DNA of 64,000 nt from the NCBI GenBank assembly GCA_947172415.1, contig OX359194.1, forward strand, positions 6,392,401 to 6,456,400. Reading direction: 5' to 3'. Numbering within the stretch: position 1 is the first letter of the stretch; the number at the start of each line of letters is the position of its first letter. A program made the position numbers and the translations under genes. Source of the stretch: Chondrosia reniformis (taxonomy: Eukaryota; Porifera; Demospongiae; Chondrillida; Chondrillidae). This document shows, in pieces, positions 46,674-59,500 of the stretch. A model generated the notes under the pieces. It ran no database searches. It was not told the DNA's origin and saw only the letters and a list, made by a program, of their open reading frames with translations.

Positions 46674-46975
46674 GACACATCTCTATGGTGGTAGCGGTTC
46701 CCATAGGGGTTGGTAGCGCTTAGACTCTGAAGCTGTCTCCTAATCGGTTGGTGCCATAGAGACGTGCTCACCAATAATCCGGATTTCGGGGGGGTTCCAC
46801 GTAATGTGGGATTGGCATCTGATATCTTTAAGGATTCATATGAGTCGGCCATATCGAGAAGAACTGGTTCTTCTCACGCAAGTGACACCCAAAGCTCAAC
46901 TCGGCAGAGCGTTACCACCGATCCCGGCCTCTGAGCGTCGTGGATGGTAGCGTTCGGTATGGTCCAATTTTTTTT
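46674..46975 (+). ncRNA. Candidate structured ncRNA core, copy 4 (most informative)
   Basis: About 99% identical to copy 1 over ~295 bp, although the DNA on both sides is much more diverged. The few changes respect the predicted structure: the first hairpin arm CCATAGAG becomes CCATAGGG (A-U to G-U), the CCAC/GTGG hairpin gains one base in its loop, and the 9 bp GAGAAGAAC hairpin is unchanged. The terminal T-run (46968-46975) is kept. Selective conservation of the core, its hairpins, TATA-like box and T-run argues for an RNA gene. Gene conversion limited to the core is the main alternative. Confidence 0.55.
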
Positions 46976-47194
46976 CTTTGGAGTTTCGTTGGCCGTCGAT
47001 CGGCAAAATTTCATTTTAACGACATCCATATAATATATGTGGATAGATACTGCTTCAACAACAATCAAGTACTACACAGTGCATATCCATGTGTATAAGA
47101 AATCTTTCAAAGAATTCTATTTTTTCAGAAATATATACAGTACCGCATTTTCACTCTTAAGCTTACACCTACTCAAGGTCGGCCATTTATAGTA
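46976..47194 (+). repeat. Block 3' flank, copy 4 (diverged)
   Basis: Recognisable as the flank at 300-553 but with many substitutions and small indels. It ends GTATTACGCAATTAGGG, then enters inverted rather than direct satellite. Confidence 0.7.
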
Positions 47195-48185
47195 TTACGC
47201 AATTAGGGTTAGTTAATGTATAGAGAGAGATAGGGCAAATTTGGCTAGATATTAAAATTTGCAAAACTCATTGGAAATCTTTCAAACATCTCTGTGAAAA
47301 CTGACATTGGAAGAGTTACAGCACTTTATGTACATTAAATTACTGCTATAGAAAGTTAATGTATGGTGAGAGATAGGCAAATTTGAGTTGATTTCAAAAT
47401 TTGCAAAACTCATTGGAAATCTTTCAAACATCTCTGTGAATACTGAGATAGAGTTTCAGATTCATATCTCTCCATTTGGAAGAGTTACAGCACTTTATGT
47501 ATATACTTTAAATTACTTTGAATTACTGCTATGCAAAGTTAATGTATGGTGAGAGATAGGGCAAATTTGAGTTAATTTCAAAATTTGCAAAACTCATTGG
47601 AAATCTTTCAAACATCTCTGTGAATACTGAGATAGAGTTTCAGATTCATATCTCTCCATTTGGAAGAGTTACAGCACTTTATGTACTTTAAATTACTTTG
47701 AATTACTGCTATGCAAAGTTAATGTATGGTGAGAGATAGGGCAAATTTGAGTTAATTTCAAAATTTGCAAAACTCATTGGAAATCTTTCAAACATCTCTG
47801 TGAATACTGAGATAGAGTTTCAGATTCATATCTCTCCATTTGGAAGAGTTACAGCACTTTATGTACTTTAAATTACTTTGAATTACTGCTATGCAAAGTT
47901 AATGTATGGTGAGAGATAGGGCAAATTTGAGTTAATTTCAAAATTTGCAAAACTCATTGGAAACCTTTCATACATCTCTGTGAATACTGAGATAGAGTTT
48001 CAGATTCATATCTGTTCATTTGGAAGAGTTACAGCCATAAATGTACTTTGAATTACTGCTATGCAAAGTTAATGTATGGTGAGAGATAGAGCAAATTTGA
48101 ATTGGTTTCAAAATTTGCAAAACTCATTGGAAACCTTTCATACACCTCTGTGAATACTGAGATAGAGTTTCATGCACCACAATTA
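47195..48185 (-). repeat. Inverted satellite array 4 (~6 monomers)
   Basis: Reverse-orientation monomers. Those near 47515-48000 are almost identical to one another over ~180 bp, so this small array expanded recently. The box GTTAATGTATGGTGAGAGAT is again the best conserved part. Confidence 0.92.
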
Positions 48186-49389
48186 CACAAGTATATGTAA
48201 TATACAAAGTATAAGTCACAAAATGCTCCAACTCCTGAGACATGCAATGTTATATACATACATATATACGTAATTAACCATGCACAATCAAATTAAATAT
48301 TAAATATTGCAAATTTTAGTGACTGTACAGTATTATAGGTGGGCGTATGTCTGTGAATGCTGACACCAATTGCAAATTTCAGCTTCATATCAGTTCATTG
48401 ACAGACCTAGAATTGCAGCACTAAAATTCTGATATATGATTAATGTATGATGAGTACTAGGGCTAATTATGAGTGGACATCAAAATTTGCAAAACTATTT
48501 GGATTATATGGATGTCTGTGAATGCTGACACAAATTTTTAGCCTCATATATATATATACATATATATGTGCCTGCATGTCCAGTTGCAGTACTATATAAA
48601 TTAATGTACATAAAATATACTGACATACAAACATATGGTGAGAATAGGGCATTTTTTATTTAGAAATATTCCACTTCAACTCTAGACCAGTAAGCAATTT
48701 TATTTGACAGATCTAGATCTAGAGTTGCAGCAATATTAATATATAAATGTACATACATCAAATACAGGCCATGGTATATACGTATACAACTTGAAGAGAG
48801 AGGAAGGAATTCGAACATGACCAAAGAAGGTTGAAGATGAAGAGCATTTTTTATTCTGTAGTAGGTCTCTCGTGGAGAAAAGAAGGGGGACAGTGGGAGA
48901 ATTCCAGATGAGTGAAAAAAAAGTGTGCACTAATACTGGATAGAGCCTGCAAGGAAGGAAGAGTGGGAAGATTGAGCACTACGTAGAGAATTTGAAGATG
49001 TGGTATCACGGGTTTTATGAACATGTATATATAGTACTGATGTCAGCTTGATTGTGTCAACATTAACGTTAATATAACCCATTGTAATTGTTTTATGTTG
49101 AACGTATGGTGAGAGATAGGGTAATTACATTAATTTTGTATACCAGTATTTGAATGCATGCATTGGGCAAATATGAAGCTTAAACTGATTGAATTTTCTG
49201 TTAAGGTTTTGTTAATCTTTGAACTATAATTCCAGGCTAGCTATAGGTCTTCATGTAGCCTTCAATCCCACTAGTATATGTCATTCTCAGATCACCCTAA
49301 TTCACATGTACACATTCCTTATGGATTTTTATTTACAGTATATACAAAATTCACTGAAAGTGCACATATAACATGAAAAGTTAAAAATG
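48186..49389. other. Satellite margin and HPS3 3' spacer
   Basis: Contains highly degraded satellite pieces (about 48340-48700 reversed and 49085-49190 in plus orientation), TA-rich stretches and the 3' region of HPS3. No gene was seen. Confidence 0.55.
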
Positions 49390-52300
49390 TCACGGAGTCA
49401 GCAAAGTGGTTTTGTCAAATGACTGCTTTGATAGTATGTGGCAGATACAAGCTTGTATAACTGGTAGAAATCTTTCAGCACTACTCTCGTCAGGGAGACC
49501 CAGAAGAACTTCCATTCCATCTACTGCTACCAATGACTTCTTAAATATGTCTAATGTAAATGATAGAAAACCCCTTGAATTGATGAAATCCGTACATATA
49601 CAGTATTTGTAATAGATAATAGGTGCTTGAAACTATATAGGTACATGTAATAAAATAGATGTGATGTGAGTGGAGAAATGAAGAAAAGAAGCCTGTATTC
49701 TCAACCGAAGCTCTATAGATATACCGTATAGCGGGAAAATTTGGCGATTTGGCGAGTAGTTTGAAGCTCGCCAAATTTAATTCTTCGCCAAATTTTCCTT
49801 AGACAGCTATCGATATTGAACGTACTAGTACCATCATCCATTTAAACAATTAAGCCAACGATTGCGTCATAGTTACGGGGCAATCCGCCAAATATAAAAC
49901 TCGCCAAATTTTCCAGCTTTACAGTATAGGCTTGCCCTATAAGTCATAAGTCTAAGAAAATTGTGTTTTAAATTAGTGTATTCTCCTTAGCTTCATAGGC
50001 ATGATATACGTACGTACGTATAACCACAGATTTTAGAAAACCAATGTTTTAGATAATTAATGTAATGTAACTTACCAATAAAGTGCTGGTGCAAGTTACG
50101 AGTAGCTTTGGTACTCCTTAGCAGAACAACTAGCTGATGTAGGACCATTTTCCACTGGAACAGAACAAATCATTGAGTAGTATGTACACATAGTATTAGA
50201 TAGTACTTTATTATAACAAGGCAAATGCTAGGTACATACATACGTACATTGTTTTAAAAATAAAGTGTTTGTGCAACACTGACCTTTTCAGCACTTTGTT
50301 GACAAATATAGTCAACATACTTTGAAAGGATGTTTGGAATATAAGAAATAGCAATTAACACTGCCTAAGGAGATTACATACCAATAGATATAATATGTAC
50401 ATCCTGGCATATACAAATAATATAATGTACAGTATAGTTCTGTATATTCTGGGTATAGCTAACCTTGTCCAGCTGATTCAGCTTGGGTAATACAATGAGA
50501 AGTACAGCTGCTAGCTCAAGACAATCAGAGTCCTCTGTTTCTGCAAGAAAGCTTTCAAGGGCAGTTATCATGTTAGCATCACAAGGCATCTGGTGTAAGA
50601 TGTCCTAATAAGCAGAAACACCATTTTGAATAGATAATTAAACAATTGCATATTTTGGGACAAATCACATCTTATGATATGGAGCATCGGCAGGATCTAC
50701 CATTTCATAGGGATTTCCTCCTACTACAGATGTGCCTACCTCAAGTAAGTGACAGTAGGAATTTAGTAGTCCCTTTTGCAGTTTTAATAGGTGCTCTGAT
50801 GTCTTAACTAATGAGAGAGAGCAGAGATGTCATGTGACAAACATGTGACAAACATGTGACATGATTGTAATTTAGAACACTCACCACCTTTCTCTGGCTC
50901 GTTCATCAGATCAATCCAATCGATTGTGGGACAATTTGCATTAAAAAGGCATGCAACAGTAGGAGACTAATGCATGGACAAGGACACATACGTATGTATG
51001 TACGTACATATTACAAAGTGCAATTCAAACATGTACATCAATCCTTTATGTGTGTCTAGTATATAGAGTACAGTTGTATGTATGAAGATTAGATCTGGCT
51101 TGAGGGGAAACAGTGAAAAAACAGATTACCTTCAAAGGAACTTGTTTGTTGTGGAACATCTCAACTATTCTCTCCAGGTATATTCTCAGCAAAGCCAGCT
51201 ACACATATGCACAAGAGGGTGTAAGGGCACAACTACCAAACACACATGTATTATGCACGTACGTGCATCCATGTTATACGTATATATATGTATTGCATGT
51301 TATGGGGCTCTATTTAGCCTTGACAAAATTTAAGAATTAAAACATTATCTAATATACTAACCTTTGCAGTATAATCTGGCTGAGATTCTACAAATAAGAG
51401 AAGAGAAACATACAGTGACACCTTCCTGCTTAATCAATCTTGCTGCATTAGGTGACAGGTTTAAAAGTAAATTATTTTTATAAGTTCTCAGGATTTGGTC
51501 AAGTGATGAGTGTAAACAAGAGACTGTCCTAGAGAGGTGACTGGATACATTCTATACATACAATGGAACATACTGCATAGCCAAGTGGCAGCTATATAAG
51601 GCTATTTACACTGTCATCAATAATTATGTGAGACATGTAGGTTATTGGGATACAAATAATCACCTTTACAAAGAGCTTCCAAAAATGATTGCAACTTCCA
51701 CGAGCCACGCTGAGTCTAAGTTTAAAGAACGGCACAACAAAGTAGTTGGGTTACCTATATACTATACACATGATAGTTAAGTCACAAGCAGGGCATAACA
51801 GACACACCTGAAAGAATGAGAAGGCAGTCTTCAAAGTGAGCTGACATGATTCTTCCTTCATTAAGTTGACCAAGAAGTCTATAAAACACCTCTCGGAACT
51901 TTCCATCACCAGCTAACAAGGTAAAGTAGGGATAACCAGAACATACAAGAAAGGCTTTTAACTGCACGAGGAGCAATATACTGAATTAAATTAAAGGGTT
52001 TACCTCATTCTACCTACATTTAACGGAGGAACACCAAGGGGACATACGTACCTGTCCAAAAGTTGTCAACTTGAGTCCGTCCAAGAGTATATGTGGGTTG
52101 GCCATACACCACCTCTTTAGGAACACCTTTTAAAAACACAAAAAGTACATCTTTGATGTATTTCCCTTTGAATGCCTGTACATAGTTTAGTATGGAGCTA
52201 CATACATTAATCACAGTAGCCTGCATACAGTACCTCTTGAATGTCTACCAGCTTTACTTTGGCCTGCTCCAGTTTTCCAAGGGAACAGAGAAGAAAAACA

Positions 52301-55300
52301 GTTGTCACCTTCTTTTCATTTTGACTCAATAGCCTAATGAACGGGATCAGAGAGTGCAAATCATAGTAAGGTCAATTAATATTCACAATATATCAAATAA
52401 TACAAACTCAGTAAATCAATAAAATCACAGTTGGAAGGCATACCCCTTCGGATCAACAGTACATTCAGACGAGTCCAACACAGTCAATGCCTTCTCTACA
52501 GTGAAGGTAAGATGAACATGTTGTAAATATCACAAGTACACTATCACTAAATGACACACAAGTACACACACAGGTACAATGTCCCGCTCACCAGCATCAT
52601 ACTGCTTGATCCAGCTGTTCATTAATATCTTTGGTAGAAGAACTGGCATCTCAGCTGCGCAAACTTCCCAAATGTTTTCAACCAAGTCCTAAATAAAGAG
52701 AAAGTAAAGAAGACAAGTTAAGGGAAAATGCTTCACTGGATTACCTCTCACTCCCCCTCCCACCTCCCAATAGTGCCCTCCACTCAAGCCTCACCTTTGA
52801 TAATTCTTTTTGTGGCCAGGCTTGGTCTAACAGCACTCTCTCCAAGTACCTCAAAAGCACCTGAAGAAGGACGGGATTAGCTGACAATCACCTTCACTCC
52901 ATGCTATTGATAACTTACAGAAGTGTTTATCTTCTTTAGGAAAGAAACAGCTTCGGGAATTTCCATTAAACTCAGACACAAGTATGACACACCTAGTTCA
53001 GTGTCTCCTTCAGTCTCCTTCCGAGCATGATATTCAGTCAGCTTCACACAGGTGCGCTTGAACACCTCCAGGAGACGTGGCACCTTAGCTCTTTCTTTTA
53101 GCAACTTACAGGAAAAGGACAGATTAGGAGTATAGCATCGCTGCAAATATCCCCTCAATATAATATAGGGTTTGAGAAAATGGCTTTCCAAATGTTTTAA
53201 ACACCATGTTGGGTACGCAAGAGATTGCCTAAGTTTATCTCAAATCTCAATTTCTGCTGCATCGATTCAGCACAAATGTTCATAAAACTAAAGAGAGCTT
53301 AATGGAGTCGAATGGAAAACGTTATACCATACTTGACCTTTGCACTCTCTTCAGTCACAGGTGTGTACATATTGATTTAAATACAAACTGTATATAGCAT
53401 AACACTCCTGAATGGTACTGTTATTAAAGCAAAGCTGACCTTTGACCTCACTAGAAAGTGTATTTCTGATATGAGGTCTAGGGACATTCTGGGAGATACA
53501 CTGTAGTATTGATCAGCTACCGCCATCTGCAATGAAACAAACAAACAAACAAACAAACAAACAACATTCAAACAAACAACAAAATAAAAGGATGTAAACT
53601 TAAGGATATAAAATCAAGAAATAATACAAGGTAAACGCAGAGAGTATCAGCTCACAAATTCTTGTGCTATTTCCTCAATGTTGCTTTTCTCTAAAACGTA
53701 AATGTTCCATGTTGTATCAGTGGAAGCTGCATCACCTCTGGCCAGTCCCCTCAGGGAATGACTGCACCGACAGAACAATGCAAGACATACCACTGAACAT
53801 GACTTGAGTAAAATCATCATTATTTAGAGAAATACAGAGTGCCACAATGAGTACAATATTCACTATATTTGCATTATTATTGAGTATATTATTAAAATGT
53901 ACAAAACTTACAGTAACTTGCGAGGTGACGGTCCCAAATGACTTTCCTTTGTCACTTCTTTGAAACTTTTGGAGACAACTATAATGTATCTTGGAGAAGC
54001 TGACACTAAACAGGATCCGATAATGTTCTTATTAGTGACAGCCGTTAGTTGAACAGATGAGGGAGGACATACCTGAGAGGTCACATGTAAAATCTAATAT
54101 ACCATTTTCCTACATGCTATGCCTATTCTGTAAAAAAGCCTATAGGGGAACTAAACCTGAAGAGAGCTTTGGATGAAGATACAGGAGTCTTTTCTTCCTT
54201 CTTTTCCTATCTTTTATCTACTTCTCCACTGGGTCACATGTACTTTACAATATATATGCTAGCACTATGTACATACGTAAGGCATTAAATACCTTCACTA
54301 TATACACTATATTATATATACAGTATTATAGGATATTCATTATACATACGTAGTACAACATATAGAGTAATAACAGTTTTCATACTGTATATGTAGTGTT
54401 ACACTACATTAGTAAGGTTGGAATAGTGTTCAAGGGCACAAATATTTGACCACAATAATGTCTTTACGATATAATGCAATTTAGGAGACAACTACTGTAT
54501 ATGAGGGTGGGGCAAGGGGAAATCCCTGACATATCTACCTAAAAGCCAACTTACATTTGACATTAACAGCTGCTTGTAGCCCACCAAGGGGAAGTCCCTA
54601 CAGAATAAAAAGGTGTCACAACTACATACGTACATTGTAAAGGCCATTCTGAATTGATAGGATGTGGTTTGTAAATGAAAGCTGTAACTTCCTTCATACA
54701 ATGCTCTTCCACACTTACTGTTCATCAAATCTCATTGGCTGGTTGAGGCCATGTATAGCAGCTGGAAGAAGGCGCACTGTATAAGCCTCCAGACCCTTCT
54801 CATTGACAATATACAGAAAGTCGTCATCATACACTAATGTGTCTCCACTCTGGACAAATGAAAACTTTTGTATCTCTGACACTTTGGAGGCAAACACATC
54901 ATAGAATGTTCCCTGGGTCTTTGTTGCTAGGAGAGACGTCATTCCCACCAGCTGCCCACCAACCTCGTCTGAATAGACAAGTACAAAATGGAAGGAACTG
55001 TGCAATAGGAACTACATACATACATGAATGTCTTGGTGGGAGGAATTGAACAATTAGACTCAATGGACAGCAAATTCATGATGGCTTGAAAGCCAAATAC
55101 TTGAACCATAAAAACATATTGACTTTTACTAATGAAATTTGTATATAGGCAAGACATAATACAAGTCTATTGGACTCATGTACACATATGTATGCACCTC
55201 CAGTAAGAGCAGGGTCACTATTGCAGGAGCTTAGCAATTACTTACCATTGCTCTGAAGCGGCATTAGTCTGATAGACTGAAAGTGTTGATTCCTGTCTAG

Positions 55301-56458
55301 AGAATGGGGATTACTTTTGAAGAACAAGATGACCACATTCACTTCAACCCTTCCCCTTGTCTCACTGCGATAGCTAAAGGACACGGGGATCCCCCGAATG
55401 TGGTCAACTGGTCCAAGCACCTCTCTCTTTTGATTCTGAGGAGACAATTTATCTCTTTCTTTAGGAGAGAGGAGAGACTCTTTGATGACCTTCTTTAAGC
55501 TAACAACCTTTATGCCTGCTTGTTGCCTGGCTGCCATGTGGGGTACCATGGGAACAGAGAGATGCTGTGAGGAGGCAGCCATTTGCTGCAGGGCTGGAGA
55601 GTGAGACCTGGATCCCACCTGGGAGGTGACAGTAGATCCTTCTCTGGAACCCATTTTGGAAGCACTGGTTGAGCTTAGTCCAAAGCTCTGATGTGCAGAC
55701 CACTCAACAAAATGGCCGTCCTCCACAAAAGCACTGCCCATATTAGAATCTTCTTTCTTCTCCAGTGAATCAGCAAGGGAATGATACTCTTTGAATTGTG
55801 GGTAGCTTAAGCCGAACACTTGCCACTTAAATACAAGGGCTTCTGAGGAGGAGGCCACTGAAATATAATTATGACTAATAGACAGCGATTCAATAGCAAA
55901 AATCAAATCAATGTCTGCAAAGATTGCTATATCAAAATAGCCTGGGCTGATTTCTTTCGGCAAAAAGAGTCTGATTGATGATGACAGAGCTACACCAAAA
56001 ATGCCCGATTCCTTACAGCATGAAAGAGATACATTGTGCCCTGAAGAATTACTCGATAAATTGAGCTCCAGAAACTCTACATTTCCAGACTTTTCTGGGA
56101 GGCGTGGCACATCAGCTGTGCAGGGGTAGTGAATGACTCTTGTGTTGACCTTTGAACTCTTGGACGCTCCATTCCAGTTGAAATACGCGCGAACAGCGTT
56201 GTAATTCCTAACTTCATATGTCACTATGCAGTCGCCCTTTGGATTGTACATGAGATTCTGCACAGGAGATATAGTGGAAAACTGTCCGGAGAGCGTACAT
56301 TCGGACTCGATCAACGAGTAGACGTCAATGGTGGCGTTCTTTGTGGCTATAAACACGTGCTCACTGGAGCAATCAACGGCAGATGGTTCATGCTGAGATC
56401 CCACGAATCTTTGGTTCTTGAAGAGGCCAAAATTTGCGTTTGGGAAAACCTTCACCAT
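49390..56458 (-). CDS. HPS3: Hermansky-Pudlak syndrome 3 protein homologue (BLOC-2)
   Basis: BLOC-2 subunit acting in cargo delivery to lysosome-related organelles. The first exon 56458-55246 encodes the N-terminal propeller region; QFSTISPVQNLMYNPKGDCI and VRAYFNWNGASKSSKVNTRV match HPS3. Next exons are 54968-54719 and 54597-54555. Further coding exons follow near 53995-53920 (SASPRYIIVVSKSFKEV), 53760-53655 (TTWNIYVLEKSNIEEIAQEF), 53525-53440 (ISEIHFLVRSKVSF), 53190-52920 (LLEVFKRTCVKLTEYHARK), then through 52.8-50.0 kb. The last, about 49552-49390, ends LGLPDESSAERFLPVIQAC, aligning with the human C-terminus. A serine-rich insert (residues ~245-340) replaces part of the human propeller linker. 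Exons between 52.8 and 50.0 kb were recognised only in part. It starts 54 bp from VPS39 on the opposite strand. Confidence 0.88.
49721..49927. mobile_element. MITE with GGGAAAATTTGGCGA ends
   Basis: The left end ATACCGTATAGCGGGAAAAT and the right end (complement ATACTGTAAAGCTGGAAAAT) are imperfect inverted repeats continuing into TTGGCGA. A second inverted GCCAAATTT pair lies inside. It is located in an HPS3 intron. Non-coding. Confidence 0.65.
54090..54240 (-). repeat. Dispersed repeat family D copy in HPS3 intron
   Basis: Minus-strand copy, closely matching 16915-17101 in its core and ending in a CCACTGGGTCAC motif. It lies between HPS3 exons. Confidence 0.65.
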
Positions 56459-56512
56459 CTTGTCATGTGATCACCTACTGATCACGTGACATGGATTAAA
56501 GAGAATTAAGGG
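56459..56512. promoter_or_regulatory. Divergent HPS3/VPS39 promoter with CLEAR-like inverted repeat
   Basis: 54 bp separate the two start codons. GTCATGTGATCA (56462-56473) and TGATCACGTGAC (56479-56490) form a 12 bp inverted repeat with one mismatch and a 5 bp spacer. The right arm contains TCACGTGAC, nine of the ten bases of the CLEAR element GTCACGTGAC bound by TFEB/MiT factors; the left arm is a CATGTG E-box variant. The site is placed to serve both genes. No TATA box is seen. Confidence 0.7.
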
Positions 56513-59500
56513 ATGCTGAAATTTAAAGCCTTCACTCGCATTGAAGCTAACCGTCAGAAGCTTCCCTACGACATTACTGCCCTTGATTCGTGGTGTAAGA
56601 ACTGTAATCTTCGTCATATGTATTCACAAGTATTCCAAGATGTGATACCTTTTTGTCCATTAGCTGCTACTGATGGCAAACTTTATTTTATTGTTTGCTG
56701 GGAAAAGTGTCATGTGGGAATATATGAGTTTCTAACAAATGGTGAGCTACTGTACTCGCGCATCCAATGTGTAGTTGTATAATCAGCCGTTTTACAGTGT
56801 TGCTAAGAAGTGACCAATTCACTTAAGGTCCTAATAACGTTACTGGAGCTATTATATGTAATTGCGTTATGTCACTGTGTTACTAGTTGAGGGTCATTCC
56901 AGTAAATATAGCCATGTAATACTCTTGTGTCTTTGGTCCTCAGTCAAATCAAAGGAACCTATTAACCTCTTGAAAACTTTCAGGCAAATCACACCAAAGC
57001 CCATTACAAAGGTGGTAGTAGTACCGGAATGGGAAATCTTTGTTGCTTTGAGTGGTGAGTCTCACTAGCCAGACTGCTTGTTACCTCCATCTTATTATTA
57101 TTAGGTGGCTCTCTCCTCTAATACGTACATACCTGCCCTGAAAGCTCAGTTTCCATAACAACACCTATATACAATAGATTCAAGTCATATGTGATATATA
57201 TTAATTATACCACACTCAAGTGTGAAGATATCCACCCTTGGCCTTGGGCAGATATCACTGATGCATCACACTTGAGTGTGGTATAACTACTACATATACA
57301 TTTTAATGAATGATACAGTCTTTATTTTACTTATCTTTTCTAGCACATGGGAAATTAGACTCTAGTGTTTATTTGACTTGAACAAACTCAAAATTGCATT
57401 ATATTTAACAGAAAGGATAATGTTGCATGTGACCTTTGACCCCTGTAGATGGCGAGGTGTTTGTGCATAGCCTCAATAATGGACAATTGTGTGATAAATT
57501 GAAGAATGTTAAAACTCTAGATTTTTCACTGGATTTGTCAAAACTCAAGTCCAAAGAAGGTAGTGTATTGCATGTTTAGTATTGGAGTTGCAAAAACTAA
57601 TATACTGAAATATCCTACATATATACTGAGGTATACTGAAATTGTTAAAATTTAATGAACATATGCCATATACGTACTGTGTATCCATATTGGCTCATCA
57701 GATATGGCAATTTGTGCCTCTACAAAGAAGAAGTTGGTGATTGTTCAGTATAGTAAACGTAATGAATGCTTCAACAATTCAGCAGAGGTACATAAATACA
57801 GTGTATCATACACACACTCTTTATGTACAGTGCTTACCTACATATGTGGTGTATATATGTATATAATACAGTGAATCATATCAATGACTAACCCATATAT
57901 ACAATACGTAATACAATACAATACAATATACATAATACAATACAATACAATATACAAGAGAATAATAAAAATTTTCTACAAAAATAGTAGAAGATGTAGG
58001 GATGGTACAAAAAGCACAGAAACAAGAAAGGGATGTTACACAGTGAAGAATTATTTATGCATGAATCATACAACACCCTTGCTTGTAGGATTCATGCATA
58101 AATAATTCTTCACTGTGTAACATCCCTTTCTTGTTTCTGTGCTTTTTGTGCCATCCCTACATCTTCTACTATTTTTGTAGAAAATTTTTATTATTCTCTA
58201 GTTTCTGTACTTTTTATGGAGCATAAGCTAGGAATTATATAATAGACCATTTTGGTTTTGCAATCTTTGACTGAATGTGACGTCATTAAAATGGCGAATT
58301 TATTGAAGCCTTGACTCTTGGGCCACGAAAACCGTCATGCTCAATAATAACGTTATCGCTCTCGCTTCTACAAAAGAATACAGTACGGAAAATTTGGAGT
58401 ATTTTTGCTTCAGAAGCAGCCCGAAAACTTATTTCCTTGTTTAGTTACAGCGGGCGAAGAAGATGAAGAAGATGAAGATGAAGATGAAGAAGAAGAAAAC
58501 GAAAATGGGATATTTCAAAGTTCGCTCATTTGCTAGCGGAACATGGTCGCTTGCCTTTAAGGCCATTTATAGCATGGCTGGTCTATTTTTAACTATACAT
58601 AGCTTTTTTTTTGGCGATTTTCAGCCTATTTCGGATTTTCGCTCCTATACCAATGTATAGGGAAAACGTAACAACCCGTACCATCCCTACATAGAGAGTA
58701 CTACCGTACTCTCTGATAATACAATACAATACAATATACATAATACAATACAATACAATATACATAATACAATACAATACAATATACATAATACAATACA
58801 ATACAATAGGTAGACTGGGGAGTCTCTTAGCCATTGACAGTGGTCCCATAGCAACCACCTCCATATTGCAACTGACCTATTTGTCGTAAACCATATGGAA
58901 AGTTTGGTGACAATTTTATTATTTGGTAGATTGGTAGTTTGAGCAATTCGCCAATATTTATTTCAACTGCCAAACTACACTGAATGTAGTAAAATTCGCT
59001 AAATGCCATAATTTGGATTTATTGCATATTGTAATACAGTGTGTATATGATATTATATAGTGTCCTATTCCTTCACAGTGGTCGGACTACTTGTTGCCTA
59101 GTCCACCTAAAGGAGTGGCTTGGCTAGGAGAATCCATTGTTACATGCACTAGAAAGGACCAGTGGTACTACGAAGCTGTTAGCCTTGTAAGTGTACAGTC
59201 CAAACAGAAAGCCACACATAAGACTCCCTATTTGTGACTTGTCTGTGGAATGAGCCCTGGTGAGACTTTTCGGCTAGGTTACTTGTTAACCTTTCAGTCT
59301 GAGCCTCCCGGAGCTCATGTGCCACTCTACCACATGTACTGTACCCTTCATCCAAAGCAGAGCCTCTGTGAACGTCACTTTGCTAAGTGTTAATGTTGAT
59401 TGAAGCACTAACAATGCTGTTGAGCCAATTTATCATATACCATGATGCTATATACGTACGTAGCTGGGACCCCAAGATTCAGTCAAACCAAAAGGAATTT

